A DNA stretch of 64,000 nt, from positions 54,729-118,728 of the forward strand of contig MNCI01003839.1 in the NCBI GenBank assembly GCA_015680685.1, given 5' to 3'. The position numbers and the translations under genes were made by a program. Of this stretch, positions 57,240-64,000 are shown one piece after another. Position 1 is the stretch's first letter, and every line of letters starts with the position of its first letter. Below the pieces are notes generated by a model. The model ran no database searches and was not told where the DNA came from. It saw only the letters and a program-made list of their open reading frames with translations. This DNA comes from Gnetum montanum. Lineage: Eukaryota; Streptophyta; Gnetopsida; Gnetales; Gnetaceae.

Positions 57240-58838
57240 GGTGATGTTCAAAACTTGAGAAAATGGGTTAGTGATCATACAATTATAGTCCATATTAATC
57301 CCATTTTTGAATAGTAGCAAAAAGGATAAAGCACATTAAGCCTATAAGGAGATATTGTAAAAGAACAACATTCCAATAGTATAACCCAGAAAACAATTCT
57401 TTCCTTTGTTGAAAAGTAGCCATACCATAGTCACAAAAGATATGCATTGTGCTCAATCTCTATTCACATAAATCATTAGGTAGCATAAAGCATTTTCAAA
57501 GATATTACTATAATGAATATTATCAACCATTTGCAACCCTTCAAAATAGAAACACGAGTACTTCTGGATTTAGTGAAGCTCATATAAACAAGAGATTCTT
57601 AAGTACTCAAGGGAAGATAAATTCATAGCATGCTAAAATACCATTAGGTGAAAAGACATGACCTTAAATATTGAATTTGTATGTTGTCTTTAGTTAAGAT
57701 CTACCCTTTTCAATTCAGAAGAAGGTTAGAAGGAACAAGCCACAACTAATCCAAACATTTTTAAAAACTTGCAATTAATGTCTAAGCAAGAATAAACTTG
57801 AATGCCAAAGGCCAAAAATTGAGCATATAGAATTAACTCTCATTTACAATTTATATCTTCAAGATTCTAAACACATCTCTTAGCACAATTTTCAAGGGGC
57901 TCAATATTTGAAGATCAAATAATCTATCTTTTTGAACTAGTAAACTCATAAGGTAAACCAATATGTCATGATTCCATCAGAACTTAACTCTTATGAAAAC
58001 ATCATGAAGGTAATTATATGGCAAGAATGAAAAGATACACTTGTCAAAATAAATTCTCATGAAGAAGGATAAATACCAAATAAAAACAAGTAAATTCCCA
58101 AAAATAGCGAACAAGATTTTAGTAAGATGTTTAAACAATAACCAAAAGATATCACATTGGTAAAATGTCTATAACACATTTTAACCAAGATTTAATCCTA
58201 CTTTTACCTTGGATATTGTACCATACCCTTGCATGACATGAATGTTTGCTCATTTTTTCATATTTTTGTATTTGAGTATTTCTTAGCTAAAGTCTTCAAA
58301 CACTTCCCCTACATTGGTGACCTCCAAGATGATGATGGATAATGAGGAATAGGCTCCCCCTACACATGTGCAGCTCTTTTTGGGATTTTAAGATAAACTT
58401 GTAAATGTTGTAAATCACCAAATCACTACAACTGTAGATCAACATTAAGATCAAATGTGGAGACTAAGGTCTCTAATCAGTAATATTGATGGAATGTTGA
58501 GAGGCTTGTCTTATCTCATAAATAGTAAAAATATTCTAAGGGATATAAGCTTAGAAGCATATCATGCAAGATAGAAAACAAGACAAAACTAATTGAATTT
58601 ATTGCAAGATAGAGGCCCAAAAGAATTCAATACAAGTACTACACTACATATTTTCATAAAATCAATTGCATCAAGCTCAAAATGGTTATAAGACATGCTC
58701 TACATAATTATTCCAACACTGATCTAGACAAGACACAAAAAATTTGGACTTTTTAAATCATATAATTATAAATTAGCTAGCAAGCAAAGAGATGGAAACT
58801 TACCTTGAATTACCTTTCTTGCAAATGACAAGAGAAGA
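57240..58838 (-). other. Element E internal region without recognised coding
   Basis: A/T-rich, with no Copia integrase or RT motif seen in any minus frame. 'catgcatatg'-like words and short A-rich runs are all that stands out. It may be non-coding filler of a gag-only element. Confidence 0.5.
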
Positions 58839-60480
58839 TTAATGATGTTTGAGATGACGTCCCCTATCATGAAGTACCTTCTCATCCATAGGTTCTCTTT
58901 CATTAGATTCTGTATGTGATGTCTCTATTTGTTCATGTTCTTTATGATAGAGCCCTTGATCACTCATTGCATTATTTTCAATTCTTGACTTTTCTTCATT
59001 TTCAACTATTGGTGCTTGCACAATTTCCTTATCAAATTTTTTTTGACAAGACGAAGTATTGATCTTGTTTTGATCATCATGAGAATAGTTAAGCGTTTAC
59101 TTACTGACATAATTTTTGCACACAAATAAGGTATTCTCCTCATGAGCAATATTATCAACCTAACTATGCTTGAGGTTGAATTTTCATGTGTGGGTTTCTC
59201 CAAATTCTTTGGCTATTTTTTAGGAGTCTCTTCTTCTTGAATTTTTATTCAATCCTTATTTAAAAAGATTAGTTGTTGAATCTCAACTTTTATGTTTGAG
59301 ATCTCTTCTTTCACTTCAAAGTGGATAGCATCTAGCTTAGAAATTACAAATTTCTTTGCCTTATTAATCAAATAATGTAAAAGAAAAATTTATTCTTTAA
59401 GTTCACTATACCTTATGTCACACTTATCCCCTTGTTCAACCATATGTGAGGATTTTTCATTTGTAAGTGCCATGCATATGAGGTGTGAATCTTTCGAAGA
59501 ATTTTATGCTTCTTCTTTAGTTTGCTCACTATCATCCCAACTTGTATAAAAGTTGGTCTCTTTTGATTATTCATCATTGGATCTATTCTTTAGATGAACC
59601 TTGCTATCATTAGGACATTTAGAGGTCATATGGCCTCTTCCTAGACACCCAACATTCTATAGAAGAGAAATCTAAGTTAGAATTCAAAATTTTTTTCCCT
59701 CTTTCTCTACCTTGAAATTGATTGGATCTTTGCAAAAATGTTCCTTTATTTCTTCTTGTCAACAAACATTGTGGCTTTCTTGAGAGAAAGGCAATCTCAT
59801 CCTCACTACCCTATTCAAGCTCATTAATCTCCTTCTCCTTAGAGCTAGTCTTAAGAATAATCGATCTTTCTTGGATGGTTCCTTTACTTATGAGATTCAT
59901 TTCATAGGTGATGAGAGCACTTTGAACTTCCTCAAACTTCAAAATGGAGAAATATTTGATCTCTTTCATAATTTTGACCTTTGGTCTAAACTTTAATTAA
60001 AGAGTTTTGATTATTTTGATGATGACATCACTCTTAAGAAAATCTTTACCTATACCTCTAATAGCTACAACAATATCATTTGCTCTAGAGAAGTAATCTT
60101 TTATTTTCTCACCTTCTCTCATTTTGAGTTTATCATATTTGCTTTGCAAAAATAACAATTTATCATATTTACTTTGCAAAAATTCCTTCATAAGTATCTT
60201 CTAAAGTTTTCCAAATTTCTTTGGTCATTTTACATTTTTCTCCTCTATTTAATTTAGATTTATTCAAGGTGCAATATAAACAATTCTTTGCTTTAGAATC
60301 AAACATGAACTTATCTTTCTCCTCTTGTGTCCATTTGTTGTGAGGCTTGATGATGTTAGTGGAGCTATCTATAGGCAGAGTGTAGCCTTCAAGGGTTGAC
60401 TTCCAAACTTCAATATTCATGGATTCAAAGAATCCTTGCATTCTAACTTTCAAGTAGGTGAAGTCAAATCTGTCGAACAT
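58839..60480 (-). pseudogene. gag: Element E gag, Copia (SIRE/UBN2-like), degenerate
   Basis: It starts at 60480 with MFDRFDFTYLKVRMQGFFES immediately after the primer site. The UBN2-type core reads NKSKLNRGEKCKMTKEIW and KTLEDTYEG, then SKYDKLKMREGEKIKDYFSR near 60085-60150. A zinc-knuckle remnant (GCLGRGHMTSKCPN) lies near 59600-59650. An acidic and then coiled-coil-like tail follows, with YTSWDDSEQTKEEA and MALTNEKSSHMVEQGD near 59430-59560, as in SIRE Gag. The last readable segment ends at 58839 (HDRGRHLKHH). There are several stops. A six-residue-plus duplication (FLQSKYDKL twice) occurs near 60150-60185. Confidence 0.7.
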
Positions 60481-60494
60481 GGGTGGCTNTAGAA

Positions 60495-61654
60495 TGAATA
60501 CATTCTCTAAAATAAAATTCTTTTGGACAAAGCATAGACGCCAAGTTTAACATGGTTCCCCAACTTAGGTAGTCCACACTCTACTCTGAGGGTAGTTTGT
60601 AAGCACACATTTAGAATTTTTTGCTCTCAAATGTGGCTCAAAGGGTATCATACCCTATACAAGCTCTAAGCTTCACTTTAGAGTGATTTGACACTATGAA
60701 TCCACTTAATCTTGTAAGGTCTTGACAAGCTTAGAATGTGGTTTCTAGGATCTCACAACCTTTACAATCTTGAGGTTTACTTTGGAGTGTTGTGACATTA
60801 CACCAACACTCAATCCCACAGGATCCTGACAAGCTCAAGTAAGATGCCTTCTTACAAGAAGCACATTAACTCCATAGGACAATAGAAGAGAATAATAATT
60901 ACAAGGGATGAATGCAACTTAGTTTACTACTCCTTGTACTTGAGGTACAACTCACTTTACAACAAATGAAAGATAATACAATGAGGATCAACAATGATTG
61001 TCAAATGATTACATAGTGATTTTACAAAAGCTTGCACATTTCCAAATAAGAATGATGTCTTCTTATAGTCACTATGTTTTCAAATTCATCTTGGACCTTG
61101 TGTAACAACTAGTTAAAGATCATGGAAGATGTCTTTTTTGTGGCTGAGACATCTTTCTACATCTAGCCTCCATTCTAGGAAGATGTCTCTGTTTGGTGAA
61201 AGACATATTTTTGTAACTGGTCTTCATTTTGGGAAGACATATTTGTTTGATGAAAGATGTATTTTTATGATGAAAGACATATGCTATTTTGTAGAGATGT
61301 CTTTGCCTGTGCTACCTTTAATTCTACTAAGACATCTACTATTTATTGGAGACATCTTTATTTGCTTTCTTTGCATTTTGATTTCTTCATTCCTTGTCCA
61401 CGATCTTCCACCTCTGCATGCTCCAATGATGTTAAATTTTCTTGAAAGTTACTTAGTCTTTGTCCACATTCTTTGAATTCTTGCATGTTCACTTACGACC
61501 TTGTGGATGACCTTTTCCTTTAAGCTCACCAGTTCGTTCCTTGTCATCTCATCTTGGTTTCCCATGTACTTTGTCCTGCAAACATAACAACCACACAACC
61601 ATATAAACAACTTTTGATTCCATTTACTTAATGTTTTAACATACCAAAAGGTCA
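60495..61654 (-). repeat. 5' LTR of element E
   Basis: It is 1160 bp, with minus-strand ends TGACCTTTTGGTATG and TATTCA. Next to it, at about 60481-60494, is AGCCACCC on the minus strand, the tail of a TATCAGAGCCA-type initiator tRNA-Met primer site, partly lost. A single unknown base is at 60489. Confidence 0.75.
61125..61260. repeat. Minisatellite in E 5' LTR (about two copies)
   Basis: Same unit as 56603-56860 ('aagatgtc', 'ctagcctccattctagg', 'gacat(a/c)ttt'), with fewer copies. Confidence 0.75.
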
Positions 61655-61659
61655 AAAAA

Positions 61660-63290
61660 GACCTTATTATATTCACTTCACTACTTGTAGTATCACTGGA
61701 GCATAACTTAACTATACCATTATAAAAAGAAGCTCATGGCTATGGTGTATGCATTAAATATGTTTAGATACTATGTGCTTGATTATCTAGTCTACGTACA
61801 CACTACTCATAGTGTAATTAGATTCCTAATAAATAAACTAACAATTAGTTGAAAAGTAATAAGATGGCTCATGATGTTACAAAAATTCAACATCATCATA
61901 ATTGATAAAAAAGGGACAAAGATCTTAATAGCTGCTAATTTGTAAATACTATGTTGGGGCCTACAAGATGATGAAGAGTATTTGTTAGACTAATTTTCTA
62001 TTGATTCTTTATTTACAAGATTAGCAATAGTTATAGATTTGATAGAAAAGTCTTGGATCATGAATTATAGGACCTCTCTTATGTCACAAGAAATACCTAC
62101 CAAATGGATTAAAAAGAAGAAATTGTTTCTCTATAAAGCTAAGTAGTTCATGGAAATTATAGGCAACTTGTATATATCTAGGTGGATGGATTAGTTTGAT
62201 GGTATATCTTAGAAGAAAATTAGCAAATATTCCTCCAAGATACACATGAAGGACCATGTGATAGTCACTATGTAGAAAGAAGGACTAATATGAATCTTTT
62301 TATCACATGTTATTTATAACCTACCATATTTAGGAATGCATATTAATTTACAAAATCTTATAAAAGATGCTAAAAAGATGGAGGATTAATAGCCAAATAT
62401 GAAGGACCACAATAATGGATACAACCATTGAAACTATTTGATATCCTAAAAATAGATTTCATGCAGTCAATTGCATTGATGTTGAAATGAAATTTTCACA
62501 TAATTATGATTGCTGATTATTATAGTAAGTGGGTAGAAGCAACTACAAAGTTTTTGAAACATATAACAAATAAATTTTAATTAACTAGAATATGGATCTT
62601 AGATAATGAGACATACTTCATTGGAACTACATTTAAGGAATTAATACAATGACTTAGGATTAATCATAAACTCACTACATCATATTATCTACAAGAAAAT
62701 GGCTAGGCTAAAATAAATAATAGAGAAATTACAAGCATATTAACTAGAATTGTTAGTAGGTATAGGAAGGATTGGAGCACTAAGCATAATAATGCTCTAT
62801 GAGCATACTAATCAACCTAAAAAATTCTTACAGGGTATTCTCTATATGAACTCATATATAACAAGTTACCTACTTTGTTAATTTAAACAAAAATTAATAC
62901 CCTAACCATCATCTATTTGCTTAACTTAAATATAAACTTTGCTTAGAAGAAACAACTAATGAATCTTAATATGTTAGATGAAAACTAGTTAGTTGTCCAT
63001 ATTTGTAATTAGATTTATAAGAGATATACCAAGTGGTGACATGATGCTAGCATTAGACAAGTTTCTATTAGACTAGGAGATGGAGTCCTATACTCTAACC
63101 CAAGCCATATGACCCAAAAGATGAATTTCTAAACCTTATGGAAAGGACCCTTTATTGTCCATGCTATATATCAATTTGGTGCCATGAAAATCTTTCATCC
63201 AATCCAATCCACAACAACTTATCCTTATCAATATTCAAAACGTCAAATCATTCCATAACTTTCTACCATTAGGAGACTCTACCATAGTAC
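61660..63290 (+). pseudogene. pol: Element D pol, second part: RNase H and integrase
   Basis: RNase H continues with KKKLMAMVYALNMFRYYVLD near 61730-61785. A linker follows (VIDLIEKSWIMNY near 62040). Integrase has HMKDHVIVTM (zinc region), IADYYSKWVEATTK (first Asp present) and ILDNETYFIGTTF (second Asp present). In QENG then AKINNREITSIL the catalytic Glu is replaced by Lys. The C-terminal block includes KGPFIVHAIYQFGAMKIF near 63135-63190. Many stops. Confidence 0.7.
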
Positions 63291-63598
63291 AAACTTAGAT
63301 AAAATCCTACTTAATTTTCTACATTTCCTTCATAGACAGTAGTCATGGGGGATTTATCTTTAATCTTTAGGCCTTGTGTGTTCTTTCATTTTTTATTTTT
63401 CCCTATTTTTCTAATTCTTTGATATCTTTATGATTCTTAATATTTTCTTAATTCTTTAATATATTTCTTATTCTTTGACTCTTTTTATAATTCTTAGCAT
63501 TTTTTATTATTTAACATCTCAAAAAAATTTTATACATTTTTTAATTAAATATTTCCATTCTTGAAGTGCGTATCTTTTTTTGATTCTTATAATGTATT
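63291..63598 (+). other. Element D sequence after integrase
   Basis: A/T-rich, non-coding. 'cagtagtcatgggggattta' near 63338-63357 is followed by T-rich runs with 'ttctaattctttgat' repeats. This matches the spacer after B integrase. The element is cut at 63598 by another LTR. Confidence 0.55.
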
Positions 63599-64000
63599 TG
63601 ATGAGTGGCGAGGTACCCCTACACTCAACCATACGAATACGAGCGTGCACGCGCGATTCGGTTGAACTCCGCAGACTAAATGCCTTAGCACCACAAGAAA
63701 CACTTGGGGTTAATCGTTCGTTGTCTTCCAAGTGTTTGCTCCAGATCCATTCCGTTGTTGTATGATGGCCATCTGCACACACAACACAATCATATATTAG
63801 CAAGGGTAATTGAATCATTAAGTAAAGCATACCTTGCTTCGGTTTAGGTTCCTTGGCTAAGTTGTGGTATGGCTAATATGGATCCGGGAAAATGTAGATG
63901 ATGACTACCGAAGGTGTAGGGGTTAGGAAGAAAAACGAAAAAAATCTGGGGCTTAGGATAAAAATCGAAAAATCAGGCCCCGTACCCCCATGACTAATCG
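63599..64000 (-). repeat. LTR of another C-like element (edge of window)
   Basis: The first 95 bases or so (TGATGAGTGGCGAGGTACCC and on) nearly match the outer end of the C LTRs, then similarity drops. No primer-binding site lies to its left, so it is the 3' end of a minus-strand element or a solo LTR. It extends beyond the window. Confidence 0.6.

Larger units (their letters stand above)
55973..61654 (-). mobile_element. Ty1-copia element E (SIRE-like gag, no pol recognised)
   Basis: LTRs at 55973-57222 and 60495-61654 share words such as 'acatggttccccaac' and 'gcttagaatgtggtttctagg'. A primer-site remnant lies next to the gag start and a PPT at 57224-57239. Internal DNA is only 3.27 kb. 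It codes for Gag (60480 down to about 58839) and then nothing recognisable, so RT and integrase seem to be missing. Flanking 5-mers (AGGGA and AAAAA) do not match. Confidence 0.7.
50586..63598 (+). mobile_element. Athila-like element D (interrupted by a LINE and Copia element E)
   Basis: Leader from about 50586, gag at 50697-52564, protease near 53340, RT and the start of RNase H to 55163. The rest of RNase H and integrase run from about 61660 to 63290. The gap in pol is filled by the LINE tail and element E. Gag and Pol blocks are collinear with element B. The 3' part (aORF and 3' LTR) is absent because another LTR begins at 63599. Confidence 0.7.

Overview
The window is plant nuclear DNA: one intact, intron-containing lipoxygenase gene inside about 59 kb of nested, mostly degenerate LTR retrotransposons. 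The retroelements have plant Ty3-gypsy Tat/Athila-type and Ty1-copia Gag and Pol domains. One carries a primer-binding site for tRNA-Asp. There is an RTE-type LINE tail and several tRNA-derived SINE-like copies. A large, repeat-swollen genome with old, diverged insertions suggests a gymnosperm (conifer-like) more than a small angiosperm genome. That is inference; no species-diagnostic sequence was identified.

Layout. 1-748: edge sequence plus a decayed, spliced-looking coding fragment on the minus strand. 749-11775: a minus-strand compound of a Tat-like element family (called A here), arranged LTR / short internal stub / LTR / full internal region / LTR, so two elements share the middle LTR. 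11779-12921: a divergent solo LTR of the same family, plus strand. 12919-13236: SINE-like copies. 13237-21055: a complete plus-strand A element. The A elements encode Gag and an aspartic protease but no recognisable reverse transcriptase (RT), RNase H or integrase. 21056-28200: the lipoxygenase gene (21823-26679, minus strand, nine exons, 854 codons) with its flanks. 28205-28460: two SINE-like copies. 28700-47174: an Athila-like element (B) with gag, pol and an additional open reading frame (aORF) after integrase. B is split by an 8.2-kb element (C, 34598-42817, minus) inserted in its integrase, with a 5-bp target duplication CCATG on both sides. C keeps gag and the aORF but shows no pol. A 961-base assembly gap lies inside C. 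47175-50585: a Copia fragment (F). 50586-63598: a second Athila-like element (D), apparently in tandem with B, interrupted by an RTE LINE tail (55164-55972) and a gag-only Copia element (E, 55973-61654, minus). 63599-64000: the edge of another C-like LTR.

The only gene likely to make a working protein is the lipoxygenase. All splice sites are GT-AG, the iron ligands are present, and the specificity residues predict a cytosolic 9S-lipoxygenase. The retroelement coding regions contain many stops and are described as pseudogenes. The most unusual material is the coiled-coil aORF shared by the pol-bearing element B and the pol-less element C, the Gag-protease-only A family with a conserved hydrophobic tail, and the palindrome-bearing 139-bp tandem repeat in the U3 of two A LTRs. 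Boundaries come from comparing copies by eye and should be read as approximate unless an LTR end, primer-binding site (PBS) or polypurine tract (PPT) is named.
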